From Natranaerovirga pectinivora (GTDB lineage: Bacteria; Bacillota; Clostridia; Lachnospirales; DSM-24629): a stretch of DNA of 64,000 bases. Made by a program: the position numbers and the translations under genes. Position 1 is the first letter of the stretch, and every line of letters starts with the position of its first letter. The notes under the pieces are model-generated. The model was given only the letters and a program-made list of their open reading frames with translations. It was not told the origin of the DNA and did no database searches. Shown in pieces: positions 55,219 to 64,000 of this stretch. The stretch lies in the NCBI RefSeq assembly GCF_004342165.1, contig NZ_SMAL01000004.1, positions 172,682 to 236,681 of the forward strand, read 5' to 3'.

Positions 55219-56274
55219 TTAAAGCACCCCCACTTTATTTATTATGATTTCTGGGATATTCTCAAGTGGTACGATTTCATCAGCTAGGCCATTTTCCACT
55301 ACTGATTTAGGCATACCATATACCACACAAGTTTCTTGGTTTTGTACAATATTATAAACTTTTTTTGTTTCACTAAGCAATTTTAGACCTTCAGTCCCAT
55401 CAGAACCCATTCCCGTTAAGATAATCCCAATTATTTCGTCAAAATCACAGTCAATTAAAGATTCCATCATATTATTTACCGATGGTCGATGTCCTTGTCT
55501 AGGTTCACTATCACTTAATTTAATAATATGATGGTTTTGTTCTTTTTTAATTAACATATGATTTCCACCTCTAGCAATATAAACCGTTCCAGTTTGCAAA
55601 ATTTCACCATCTTCTGCTTCTTTTACATTAATTTGGCTTAATTCATTTAAACGATCTGCTAAAGATTTTGTAAAACCTTTGGGCATATGTTGAACAATAA
55701 CGACGCTTGAATTTAATGTTTTTGGTAATAAAGGTATTATATTATGTAATGCTTTTGGTCCTCCAGTTGAACACCCTAATGCAACAATTTTATTGTTTTT
55801 TTTATTTGTGTTCCCTTTGTTTTTTACGTAATTCATACTAAAACTCTTTCCAATATTACTCTCTACTTTTTTTGATTCTATAGCTAATGTTAATTTTTCT
55901 TTAAATATATCTATAAAATCGTTATTTTTCATGCTAAAAAGATTATCAGGTTTTGCTATAAAATCAAAGGCACCACCTTCAAGTGCTCTGATTGTTTCAA
56001 TAGCATCTTTAGTTGTTATAGTACTAACAACTAACACAGGAATATATGGTTTTTTTTGTAATTGACTTAACATTTCAAGGCCATCCATAACCGGCATATT
56101 AATATCTAAAATAACAGCATCCGGTCTTTTATTCTCAATTAACTTTAAGCCTTCAACACCATTATTTGCAGTGCCGACAACTGTAAATGTCTCATCATTA
56201 TTTAGTATATCAGATAATACCCTTCTCATAAATGCAGAGTCATCAATTACTGCGATTTTTTTACTTTTTTCCAT
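55219..56274 (-). CDS. cheB: Chemotaxis response regulator / protein-glutamate methylesterase CheB
   Basis: A REC domain (about 5-125; phospho-Asp in AVILDINMPVMDGLEM) joined to a methylesterase domain (about 160-345) with the catalytic Ser in ALGCSTGGPKAL, His in VVQHMPKGFT and Asp in GIILTGMGSDGTEG. It removes receptor methyl groups. 351 residues. Confidence 0.97.
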   Translation of the reverse strand: MEKSKKIAVIDDSAFMRRVLSDILNNDETFTVVGTANNGVEGLKLIENKRPDAVILDINMPVMDGLEMLSQLQKKPYIPVLVVSTITTKDAIETIRALEGGAFDFIAKPDNLFSMKNNDFIDIFKEKLTLAIESKKVESNIGKSFSMNYVKNKGNTNKKNNKIVALGCSTGGPKALHNIIPLLPKTLNSSVVIVQHMPKGFTKSLADRLNELSQINVKEAEDGEILQTGTVYIARGGNHMLIKKEQNHHIIKLSDSEPRQGHRPSVNNMMESLIDCDFDEIIGIILTGMGSDGTEGLKLLSETKKVYNIVQNQETCVVYGMPKSVVENGLADEIVPLENIPEIIINKVGVL

Positions 56275-56338
56275 ATTAATCTCCTTTCCTGTCTTATTTT
56301 GTCCAGATGAAAGTTATCAATAGGAAGATAAACATATT

Positions 56339-57001
56339 TTATACTTTGTTTTTCTTTCTTTGTCTTCTTTCTTCCTCAAAGATAAATTTTATTATTTGTT
56401 CTTGATCTTCTATGTCAATGTTTTCAAATTGCACTCTATATTCATATTTTCTATCTTTTTCAATATACAAGTCATTAGCTGTTAATACTTTTCCTTCAAC
56501 TGCTAAATTAATTTCTTTATTATTGGAACATAAGCTTAAATTACATACGATTAAATCATCAACTTTAAGCTTTTCTTTTGAAGTTATTCTTAATCCTCCA
56601 CCACTTAAATCATTAATTGTTCCCTCGTGCCAAGTAGCATCTTTTTCTTCTTTTTTATATTGGAACATTAACACACAGTTTAATCTATAAAATTTTCTTC
56701 TTTGGTGTTTTTGTAACGAAGTAAGGAGTTCAATCAAAGTAAAATGTTGATTGTCTTCCTTACTTCTGTCTTTTACTTTAAATTTTGATTTGTATAAACT
56801 ATTTTTTGAATAAAAACATATACTATATTCTTCACCTACTGTAAGTGGAATAATTTTCCCACCCTCAATTGGTGTTGCTACTTTTAAAGATTTTTCGTCT
56901 AGAATTTCTAATACTTGACTGATATAATTCTTATGGTTTTTATTTTTATCTACCACAGTAATATCAATTTTATCACCTAATGATACAATTTTACTAATCA
57001 T
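56339..57001 (-). CDS. PilZ-domain flagellar brake protein (YcgR/MotI type)
   Basis: A 220-residue protein with an N-terminal YcgR-like domain and a C-terminal PilZ domain (about 105-215). The c-di-GMP-binding pattern is complete: RRKFYR near residue 98 and DLSGGGLRI about 32 residues later. Such proteins slow the flagellar motor when c-di-GMP is high. It lies between flhG and cheB, a usual place in Clostridia. Confidence 0.93.
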   Translation of the reverse strand: MISKIVSLGDKIDITVVDKNKNHKNYISQVLEILDEKSLKVATPIEGGKIIPLTVGEEYSICFYSKNSLYKSKFKVKDRSKEDNQHFTLIELLTSLQKHQRRKFYRLNCVLMFQYKKEEKDATWHEGTINDLSGGGLRITSKEKLKVDDLIVCNLSLCSNNKEINLAVEGKVLTANDLYIEKDRKYEYRVQFENIDIEDQEQIIKFIFEEERRQRKKNKV

Positions 57002-57015
57002 AATAGACCCCCACC

Positions 57016-57909
57016 CTATTTAAAAAGTTTTTTTATTTTTATAAAATTTGTTAAAAACTGAGACATACTATTTTTATCTGTTTGACGATCCTGTTCTACC
57101 TCTAATAATTTCTCTGCAATTTCTTTAAAAGCCTTAGAAGCACTTGAGTTTGGGTATAATAAAGATATGGGTTTTTGTTCCATTACTGCTCTTTGAAGGT
57201 TCTGATCTTGTGGGACGATTCCTAAATGCTCAATTTTCATATCTAGAAACTTGTTTACAACTACATTGAGTTTAGAATAAACATTTTCTCCTTCTTTTAC
57301 AGATGAGGCTCTATTGGTAATAACTTTAATTGAAGTATTTTCTTGATCAAAGGTATCTAGTTTTTTTAAGGCTTTAAGTAATGCATATGAATCCGTTATA
57401 GACGTTGGTTCTGGTGTTGATACAAGCAATACTTCTTTACTTGCTAAAACGAATTCTAATACACTACTTGATATACCTGCACCCGTATCAATAATAATAA
57501 TATCTGCTAAATAATCTATTTCATTTAATTTTTGTAATAAAAAAAATAGTTGTTCTTTGCCTAGGTTTGTAAGTTCCTGAATACCAGATCCTCCAGATAT
57601 AAATTCAATACCTAATGGTCCTGGTGTTAATATGTCTTTTATTTCTTTTCCATTAAACATTACTTCACCCAAATTTGACCCTGGAATTATGCCAAAAAGA
57701 ACTTCTATATTGGCTAATCCAAAGTCAGCATCTAAAATAATTACTCTTTTACCCATTTTCTTAAATTGTATTGCTAAATTAACAGATACATTTGTTTTTC
57801 CCACGCCACCTTTTCCACTAGTAACGGTTATTACTCTTGCAGAGGTCTTATGCTGGTTTTGTTGCTTTATCATATTTCTTAATTGCGCAGCTTGATCCAT
57901 TTCATTCAT
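57016..57909 (-). CDS. flhG: Flagellar number regulator FlhG (MinD-like ATPase)
   Basis: A ParA/MinD ATPase of 297 residues with the deviant Walker A VTSGKGGVGKTNVSVNLA near residue 28, DADFGLANIEVLFG, and IIIDTGAGISSSVL. The N-terminal DQAAQLRNMI is the FlhF-activating segment. It controls flagellar placement and number with FlhF. It overlaps flhF by eight bases. Confidence 0.96.
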   Translation of the reverse strand: MNEMDQAAQLRNMIKQQNQHKTSARVITVTSGKGGVGKTNVSVNLAIQFKKMGKRVIILDADFGLANIEVLFGIIPGSNLGEVMFNGKEIKDILTPGPLGIEFISGGSGIQELTNLGKEQLFFLLQKLNEIDYLADIIIIDTGAGISSSVLEFVLASKEVLLVSTPEPTSITDSYALLKALKKLDTFDQENTSIKVITNRASSVKEGENVYSKLNVVVNKFLDMKIEHLGIVPQDQNLQRAVMEQKPISLLYPNSSASKAFKEIAEKLLEVEQDRQTDKNSMSQFLTNFIKIKKLFK

Positions 57910-59062
57910 TGCCCCCTAATAAATGCTTAGCAATCTCTTGCACATCAATTTCTCCAATATCATCTGGAACATTTTGCCCAAATGTGGCATAGGAAAGGTT
58001 TGCTCCTGTTCGCTTTTTAATGTTTAGTATGTTTCCATAACATGTTGTTTCATCAAGCTTTGTGAATATAAGTTTATAATTAGAGACTAAAGAGTAAGTT
58101 TCTGTTATTTTAATCAAATCTTTATATTTCGTTGTGGCGCTAAGAACAAGAAATACTTCTTTTTCCTCTACAGTTTGTATTAATTTGTTTATTTCTTCAA
58201 ATTGCATTTCGTTTTTATGAGATCTTCCTGCTGTATCAATTAGTATAATATCTTTATCACTAAATTCATCTATTGCCTCTTCTAATTCTTCAGCAGCATA
58301 AATAACTTTAATAGGTACACACAGTATATTTGCATATGTTCTCAATTGTTCTACAGCTGCAATCCTATAAGTATCTGCCGTAATTAATCCAACTTTTTTA
58401 TTCTCATTTAATACATAATGAGAAGCAATCTTAGCAATTGTAGTTGTTTTTCCTACACCAGTAGGGCCAATGAAAAATACTTTTTTAGCCCAATCTTCAT
58501 TTAAAGACTTTTCTATAACTTTAGGCATATCTAGCAATTTAATTATTTTTTGATACGCCAAAAGAAGTATGTCATCTAAGTCATCTCCTTGGAAATGCTC
58601 AATTTCATTAATTATTTCATTGACTATAATTTCATCAACTTCATTATCAATAAGTTGATTATAAATTGTTTTTATTACTACTTGTTTTTCACTAATCTCA
58701 GGTTTTGTTTCAAGTTCTGAATCAGAATTTTGTTGGTTAAATTGTTTTTCAAAAATCGAATGAAGACTATTTATTTTTTCTTCTAACCCTTTAACATCAT
58801 TATTTTCTGTTCCTAACCTATTTGCAAGTATTTGTTCACTTATATTAAGTATATCAGATTCTTGCTTTTTTTCTACTCTATTTTTATCAACATACTCATC
58901 AATTGCAGCTGTAACCTCAATAATAGGCTTTTTAAATAATTTATAAAACCCTTTAGGTTTAATGGTTTTAATATTAACAATTAAAGCTTCTTTCCCTAAT
59001 TCTTCTTTTACTTTAATCATTGCTTCTGTTTCATTTTTGCCTTGATACTTTTTCAACTTCAA
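57902..59062 (-). CDS. flhF: Flagellar biosynthesis GTPase FlhF
   Basis: An SRP-type GTPase, 386 residues, that positions flagella. N-terminal B domain starting MKLKKYQGKNETEAMIKVKEELGKEA; NG domain with GPTGVGKTTTIAKIA near residue 195, TADTYRIAAVEQL, IDTAGRS and TKLDET. It overlaps flhA by four and flhG by eight bases. Confidence 0.97.
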   Translation of the reverse strand: MKLKKYQGKNETEAMIKVKEELGKEALIVNIKTIKPKGFYKLFKKPIIEVTAAIDEYVDKNRVEKKQESDILNISEQILANRLGTENNDVKGLEEKINSLHSIFEKQFNQQNSDSELETKPEISEKQVVIKTIYNQLIDNEVDEIIVNEIINEIEHFQGDDLDDILLLAYQKIIKLLDMPKVIEKSLNEDWAKKVFFIGPTGVGKTTTIAKIASHYVLNENKKVGLITADTYRIAAVEQLRTYANILCVPIKVIYAAEELEEAIDEFSDKDIILIDTAGRSHKNEMQFEEINKLIQTVEEKEVFLVLSATTKYKDLIKITETYSLVSNYKLIFTKLDETTCYGNILNIKKRTGANLSYATFGQNVPDDIGEIDVQEIAKHLLGGNE

Positions 59063-61092
59063 CTAATACTCACCATCCCTATTGATTGTAGTTCTATATT
59101 TGATTCTATTTCATTGTATGAAATAATAATAAGATTTTTAAAGTATTCTTCTGTTAATTTCTTAAAGTATATTCTTACAATAGGTGATGTAATCAGAATT
59201 GGTTGTCTTCCAACTTCCTCTAATCTATTTATTTGTTCTTCTGTTGCTTTTAATATTAACTGTGTCTTTTCAGGATCTAAAGCTAAGTATGTACCTTGTT
59301 CTGTTTGTTTTACCGAGTCCATAATTAATTGCTCAATAGCTGGGTCTAAGGTAACTACACTTGTTGTCTCATTTGACGTAAAAAACTTTTTAGAAATGGT
59401 TCTTTTTAGACTTTGTCGAACATATTCAGTAAGTATATCCGTATCCCTATTGATACTAGCATTGTCCGCTAAAGTTTCAAAAATAGTAACCAAATCTCTA
59501 ATTGAAATGCCCTCTCTAAGTAAATGTTGCAATACTTTTTGAATCTCTCCAACACCCATTAGTTTTGGCACCAATTCATCAACTAATGTTGGATGGGTTT
59601 CTTTAACATTAGAGATAAGGGTTTGTACATCTTGTCTTGTTAGTAACTCATCTAAGTGTTGTTTAATGATTTCTGTTAAGTGTGTGGCTATTATAGATGG
59701 TGGATCAACTACTGTATACCCATATGTTTCAGCTTTTTCCCTTTGGCTTTCAGTAATCCATAATGCAGGTAATTTGAATGCTGGCTCAACAGTTTCAATA
59801 CCATCAATTTCTTCTTCAACAAAACCTGGATTCATAGCCATATAATGGTCAAAGAGTATTTCCCCTTCACTAACTTGAACACCTTTTATTTTTACAATAT
59901 ATTGATTTGGATTTAATTGTATATTATCTCTTAAACGTATAATTGGCACAACAGCACCTAATTCAAGAGCAATTTGCCTTCTAATCATTACTACCCTATC
60001 TAACAAGTCTCCTCCTTGGTTAACATCTGCTAAAGGTATGATACCATAACCAAACTCTAATTCAATAGGATCAATCTGTAATAAGGAAACAACATTCTCT
60101 GGCCTTCTAATTTCGTCTGCTTCCACTTCACCTGTTGCTACTTCATCTTCTATAGATTGAATTTGCAAACTCTTGTCAATATTATTACCAGCTATAATAA
60201 TTATAGCACCAAGTCCTACAATTATTATTGGATTCAATGGAGATAATAATCCAAGAATGATTAAAACACCACCGGATAAATACAATGCTTTTGGTACATT
60301 AAATAACTGTGCTATCAAAATCTGACTTACATCTGCTTCCTTTGATACTTTTGTAACTAAGATACCTGTTGCAAGAGATATTAAAAGTGCAGGAATCTGA
60401 CTTACTAATCCATCTCCTATGGTTAATGTGGTATAGATTGACATTGCTTCTCCAATAGGCATTCCATTCATCGAACCAATGGTAATCCCCCCTATTACAT
60501 TAATAAATGTAATAATCAAACCAGCAATTGCATCTCCCTTTACAAACTTACTAGCACCGTCCATTGATCCATAAAAACTTGCTTCATCTTGTATTTTTTG
60601 TCTTCTAGCTTTTGCTTCATGTTCATCTATTATACCTGAGTTTAAATCAGCATCTATTGCCATCTGTTTTCCTGGCATAGCATCTAGTGTAAATCTCGCA
60701 GATACTTCAGCAACCCTCTCAGAACCTTTTGTTATTACTAAAAATTGAATAATAACAAGTATTATAAAAATAATTATACCTACAACTGGATTACCCCCAC
60801 CAACAAACCCTCCAAAAGTCTCAATGATACTTCCAGCTTCACCATCTCTAAGAATTAATCTTGTTGATGATACATTTAAAGAGAGTCTATACATTGTAGC
60901 AAACAATAATATGGTTGGAAAGGAAGACATATTTAGTGCTTCTCTTGCAAAAAGTGCATTAAAAACAACTATAAGACCTAAAGATAGATTTATTGCTATA
61001 AGCAAATCTAGTATACCTGCAGGGAGCGGTATGATCATTAATACGACAGATAATATTATAAATAAACCAATTACTATATCTCCTATTTTCAT
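59059..61092 (-). CDS. flhA: Flagellar type III export gate protein FlhA
   Basis: 677 residues: about eight N-terminal membrane segments, the FHIPEP-region signature GSERVAEVSARFTLDAMPGK near 145-165, and a large cytoplasmic domain from about 330 that binds export chaperones. It couples proton flow to export. It lies five bases behind flhB and overlaps flhF. Confidence 0.97.
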   Translation of the reverse strand: MKIGDIVIGLFIILSVVLMIIPLPAGILDLLIAINLSLGLIVVFNALFAREALNMSSFPTILLFATMYRLSLNVSSTRLILRDGEAGSIIETFGGFVGGGNPVVGIIIFIILVIIQFLVITKGSERVAEVSARFTLDAMPGKQMAIDADLNSGIIDEHEAKARRQKIQDEASFYGSMDGASKFVKGDAIAGLIITFINVIGGITIGSMNGMPIGEAMSIYTTLTIGDGLVSQIPALLISLATGILVTKVSKEADVSQILIAQLFNVPKALYLSGGVLIILGLLSPLNPIIIVGLGAIIIIAGNNIDKSLQIQSIEDEVATGEVEADEIRRPENVVSLLQIDPIELEFGYGIIPLADVNQGGDLLDRVVMIRRQIALELGAVVPIIRLRDNIQLNPNQYIVKIKGVQVSEGEILFDHYMAMNPGFVEEEIDGIETVEPAFKLPALWITESQREKAETYGYTVVDPPSIIATHLTEIIKQHLDELLTRQDVQTLISNVKETHPTLVDELVPKLMGVGEIQKVLQHLLREGISIRDLVTIFETLADNASINRDTDILTEYVRQSLKRTISKKFFTSNETTSVVTLDPAIEQLIMDSVKQTEQGTYLALDPEKTQLILKATEEQINRLEEVGRQPILITSPIVRIYFKKLTEEYFKNLIIISYNEIESNIELQSIGMVSIS

Positions 61093-61097
61093 AGTGC

Positions 61098-62228
61098 TTA
61101 TGCCTCCCTGTTATTTGTTTGTTTTAAGCTATATACAAAGGCCAATACCTCTGCTACTGCTTGATATAATTCTTCTGGTATTGCATCTCCTATATCTACT
61201 GTATAATATAAGGTTCGTGCCAAAGGCTTGTTTTCAATAATTTCAATACCATTTTCTGTTGCTTTTTCTCTTATTTTTGCAGCTACAAAATCTGTTCCTT
61301 TTGCAATTACCAATGGTGCTGAAGATATTTCTGCATTGTACTGAATAGCAACGGCAAAATGTGTTGGATTTGTAATGATTACGTCTGCTTTAGGTAATTC
61401 TTGCATCATACGTCTCATTGATGCCTCTCTCATTTTTTGCCTAATCTTAGATTTAATTTCAGGATTACCTTCTGTCATCTTGTGTTCATCTTTTATTTCT
61501 TGCTTTGTCATTTTAAGTTCTTTTTCATGCTTTAGCTTTTGATAAATATAATCAGCTAAAGCAACAAAAATAAAAAACACGCCTACTTTAATTCCTATTT
61601 CTATAGCTAAACTACCTGTCCACACAATAATTTGATTCAGTGACATATCATATAGCACAAGCAGAGTTTTTTCTTTTCCACGAATTGTTGAATAAACAAT
61701 TGCCAATATAAGACTAATCTTTAAAAGAGATTTTACCAACTCAAATAATGATCTTAAGGAGAAAATTTTTTTAAACCCTTGTATTGGATTTAACTTGCTA
61801 AATTTTGGTTTTAATGCTTTAGGTGTTATTTTAAACCCAACTTGTAAAAAGTTTAATCCTAGTCCTAATAACACTGCTATTAAAAAGATAGGTGCAACTA
61901 ACCTAAGTATCAACCATAATGACTCTATCATTAATTTTGTTACAAAATCAATAGAAAAATTATTATTATTAATTACATTAAATTTTAAATATATATCATT
62001 CATAAAATGAATAATATTACTGGAAATGGAAGGTATTATCCAATTAATTGCAGCAAATAATGCAATTAATAAAAAAGCTGTATTTACCTCAATACTTTTT
62101 ACTACCTGACCTTCTTCTCTTGCTTTTTCCCTTTTTCTAGATGTTGGTTTCTCAGTTTTTTCCCCACTAGGACCATCAGCAAAAAATTGCAGATTATAAC
62201 TCAAAATGGGTTTTTTAAATTTTCTCAT
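61098..62228 (-). CDS. flhB: Flagellar type III export switch protein FlhB
   Basis: 376 residues with four membrane segments and the self-cleaving motif NPTHFAVAIQYN near 285, which switches export from hook to filament substrates. The N-terminus has GEKTEKPTSRKREKAREEGQV, the family signature. It overlaps fliR by four bases. Confidence 0.97.
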   Translation of the reverse strand: MRKFKKPILSYNLQFFADGPSGEKTEKPTSRKREKAREEGQVVKSIEVNTAFLLIALFAAINWIIPSISSNIIHFMNDIYLKFNVINNNNFSIDFVTKLMIESLWLILRLVAPIFLIAVLLGLGLNFLQVGFKITPKALKPKFSKLNPIQGFKKIFSLRSLFELVKSLLKISLILAIVYSTIRGKEKTLLVLYDMSLNQIIVWTGSLAIEIGIKVGVFFIFVALADYIYQKLKHEKELKMTKQEIKDEHKMTEGNPEIKSKIRQKMREASMRRMMQELPKADVIITNPTHFAVAIQYNAEISSAPLVIAKGTDFVAAKIREKATENGIEIIENKPLARTLYYTVDIGDAIPEELYQAVAEVLAFVYSLKQTNNREA

Positions 62229-63007
62229 GGCATCATTCCTCTTATTAACTGATCCATTGTTTGTATCATTCTATAAAAAATAAAATCACCAACAGCTGGC
62301 ATTAATCCGATTGTAATTAATAAAATTGTCAGTCCAATTATTAATTTTAATGGCAGACCCACAACAAACATGTTCATTTGAGGTACTGTTCTAGCAAGAA
62401 TACCAAGTATAACATTAACAATTAAAATACCTGCAAAAATGGGACTACTAATTTTAAATGCTATTACAAAGTAATCTGTTATGAAGTTAATCATAGTTGT
62501 ATATAACGCTGGATTTACTGAAACGCCACCAATAGGAATTAATTTAAATGATTCAATAATCCCTTGTAATATATAAAAGTGCATATTAGTGGTAATAAGC
62601 AATAATAGGAAAATATAATAATAAAAATTAGCTGTAACTGGTAATTGTACTTGACTTAATGGGTCAAAGACATTAACCATAGCAAAACCAATATTATGAT
62701 CTATTAATTGACCTGCTAAATTAATAATGGAGAATGTTACAAATACACCAAAACCAATTAACCAACCTACAAAAATTTCTTGCATAACAAAAAAAGCATA
62801 ACCAATTACCGTTTCAAAATAATTGATTGGTTGTATAGGTACCAAGTTAAATAATATTAAAGTTAAAAAAAAGGCTAATCCTATCTTAGCATAAACTGGT
62901 ATGTTTTTTATACCAAATAATGGTACTACTGAGATAAAACTAACCATTCTTATTAACATTAGCAAAAAAATATCTAACTGAAAAAACGGGTTAATAAATT
63001 GTTCCAT
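62225..63007 (-). CDS. fliR: Flagellar export protein FliR
   Basis: A 260-residue integral membrane component of the export gate with about six hydrophobic segments and VNVFDPLSQVQLPVTANFYYY near the middle. It forms the FliPQR helical assembly. It lies four bases after fliQ. Confidence 0.95.
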   Translation of the reverse strand: MEQFINPFFQLDIFLLMLIRMVSFISVVPLFGIKNIPVYAKIGLAFFLTLILFNLVPIQPINYFETVIGYAFFVMQEIFVGWLIGFGVFVTFSIINLAGQLIDHNIGFAMVNVFDPLSQVQLPVTANFYYYIFLLLLITTNMHFYILQGIIESFKLIPIGGVSVNPALYTTMINFITDYFVIAFKISSPIFAGILIVNVILGILARTVPQMNMFVVGLPLKLIIGLTILLITIGLMPAVGDFIFYRMIQTMDQLIRGMMP

Positions 63008-63011
63008 ATAA

Positions 63012-63284
63012 TCACCCTAATATAAACGCATTAAAATTTGAATATAACCTAGTAATAAAATTTACCATTGTTATTAACATCCAAGGCATTAATATCATCA
63101 AACCAAAAAAAACACCAAGTATTTTGGGTACAAAAGCTAAAGTCTGTTCTTGAATTGATGTTACTGCTTGAAAAATACTAACAATTAAACCGACACCAAG
63201 AGCTATTAACAATAATGGGCCAGAAAGGGTAATAATTAACATAAGTGCTTCTTTCGCTAAGTCAATTACTCTCTCTTGATTCAT
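63012..63284 (-). CDS. fliQ: Flagellar export protein FliQ
   Basis: A 90-residue, two-helix protein with MNQERVIDLAKEALMLIITLSGPLL and SIFQAVTSIQEQTLAFVPKI, the family core. The frame is open to a GTG at 63293, but AAAGG is too close to it and suits the ATG at 63284. Confidence 0.95.
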   Translation of the reverse strand: MNQERVIDLAKEALMLIITLSGPLLLIALGVGLIVSIFQAVTSIQEQTLAFVPKILGVFFGLMILMPWMLITMVNFITRLYSNFNAFILG

Positions 63285-63301
63285 TTTCCACACACCTTTT
63301 A

Positions 63302-63922
63302 CTAATAAAACGTTTTAACGAGTTCTCCAATTACCAAACTCCATCCATCTGCCAATATAAATAATAATATCTTAAATGGTAAAGAAATCATAACTGGTGG
63401 TAACATCATCATCCCCATAGACATAAGCGTTGAAGCAACAACCATATCTATGACTAAGAAAGGAATGTAAATTAAGAAACCAATTATAAATGCAGCTCTT
63501 AACTCACTGATAATAAAAGCAGGAATCAAAACACTTGTAGGAATATCATCAAATGTACTCACTTCGTTAATTTCTGCTATTCTTAAAAACAAAGACAAAT
63601 CTTTGTCATTTACTTGAGTTAACATAAACTTTCTTAAGGGTTCAATACCAATTTCTATGGCTTCCTCTTGATTAATCTCTCCTGCTGAATAAGGTTTTAA
63701 TGCTTGCTCATTAATATTGGTAATAACTGGAGACATAATAAAAAAAGTTAAGAAAAGTGCTAAACCAACCAACACTTGATTTGGTGGTGTTTGTTGTGTA
63801 CCTAGGGCTGATCTAACAAAATGCAAAACTACAATAATTCTAGTAAAAGAAGTCATCATCATAATAATAGATGGTGCTAACGCTATTATTGTTAGAATAA
63901 ATAACGGTTCTATAATAAATGT
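63302..63922 (-). CDS. fliP: Flagellar export protein FliP, unclear 5' end
   Basis: The pore-forming FliP of the export gate. [27 protein letters not shown] and the C-terminal [27 protein letters not shown] are typical. The first ATG is at 63862 (MMMTSF), but FliP homology clearly continues upstream ([16 protein letters not shown]) to about 63922, and an in-frame TGA lies at 63938-63940. No ATG, GTG or TTG exists in between, only ATT and ATA codons. So it starts at a rare codon, begins at the internal ATG lacking its first helix, or a one-base change has broken it. See the findings. Confidence 0.85.
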   Translation of the reverse strand, partial: TFIIEPLFILTIIALAPSIIMMMTSFTRIIVVLHFVRSALGTQQTPPNQVLVGLALFLTFFIMSPVITNINEQALKPYSAGEINQEEAIEIGIEPLRKFMLTQVNDKDLSLFLRIAEINEVSTFDDIPTSVLIPAFIISELRAAFIIGFLIYIPFLVIDMVVASTLMSMGMMMLPPVMISLPFKILLFILADGWSLVIGELVKTFY

Positions 63923-64000
63923 TGGGGTGTAAAAACCTCAACATTATTTTTTTGTAAAAAAATAATGCACTTATCCTCAATTCCCTTTAACATGTTAATT
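63910..64000 (-). CDS. Partial upstream open frame at window edge (possible fliO end)
   Basis: A frame open at the window edge contains ATG at 63993 and ends with TAG at 63910-63912, overlapping the presumed fliP beginning in another frame. Where fliO should be, it could be its C-terminus, but the short sequence ([17 protein letters not shown]...) has no recognisable motif. It could also be the true fliP N-terminus if a base is missing from the C run near 63925. Confidence 0.3.
   Translation of the reverse strand, partial: INMLKGIEDKCIIFLQKNNVEVFTPQHLL

Noticed and set aside
59042..59542. Plus-strand 166-residue frame opposite flhA
   Set aside because: Antisense to the FlhA C-terminal domain; Ser/Ile-rich composition and no start signals.

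Overview
The window is one AT-rich stretch of a Firmicutes chromosome. It most likely comes from an anaerobic, endospore-forming, peritrichously or otherwise flagellated member of the Clostridia; a Lachnospirales-like lineage is my inference, not proven. The reasons are spore genes (spoVS, dpaA/dpaB, a TepA-type ClpP protease, a SpoIIIE/FtsK translocase), a Gram-positive PolC, the fla/che operon running into sigD and rpsB, and an S-layer-homology glycoside hydrolase. Nearly every gene is on the minus strand, so the region reads biologically from 64000 down to 1. The order closely follows the B. subtilis block fla/che - sigD - rpsB - tsf - pyrH - frr - uppS - cdsA - dxr - rseP - polC - rimP - nusA - infB - truB - ribF - rpsO - pnp - mlpA - dut - dpaAB - tepA - ftsK - pgsA - cinA - recA - rny - spoVS.

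Layout, in transcription order. 64000-47461 is the end of a flagellar/chemotaxis operon: fliP, fliQ, fliR, flhB, flhA, flhF, flhG, a PilZ gene, cheB, cheA, cheW, cheC, cheD, a small membrane protein, sigD, fapA and three poorly known genes, one of which is SwrB-like and one of which starts with ATT. 47376-39850 holds rpsB, tsf, pyrH, frr, uppS, cdsA, dxr and rseP, for translation, ribosome recycling and isoprenoid/envelope lipid synthesis. 39748-34123 is ispG and polC. 34070-30103 is an accessory interval with mixed strands: a Gly/Tyr-rich mini-protein, a thioesterase, a GH18-SLH glycosidase, a YPKNW protein and an SDR. 30053-22466 is the rimP-nusA-ylxR-ylxQ-infB-rbfA-nrnA-truB-ribF operon. 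22040-17365 is rpsO, pnp, mlpA and dut. 17094-10929 is dipicolinate synthase dpaAB, tepA-ylzJ, uppP and ftsK. 10860-1 is fhs, folD, rimO, pgsA, cinA, recA, recX, rny and spoVS.

The genes are mostly ordinary; the unusual material is between them. Three intergenic hairpins (8070-8155, 17168-17254, 38576-38663) share an almost invariant loop of 24-25 bases but have 31-32 bp arms whose sequences differ between copies while staying paired within each copy. Two tandem arrays (4355-4752 and 22047-22447) repeat a second palindromic module in about 89 bp and 101 bp units, again with a constant core and arms that pair. Other noteworthy signals are a 25 bp leader hairpin before pnp whose only two non-Watson-Crick pairs are G-U in the transcribed strand, a LexA box over the recA start site, a textbook sigma-K promoter before dpaA, a sigma-G-like one before tepA, a probable ATT initiation codon, and an unclear fliP 5' end. 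I see no tRNA, rRNA, CRISPR array, intact transposase or prophage gene. Several starts below were moved from the longest open frame to the codon with the better ribosome binding site; where this was done it is stated.
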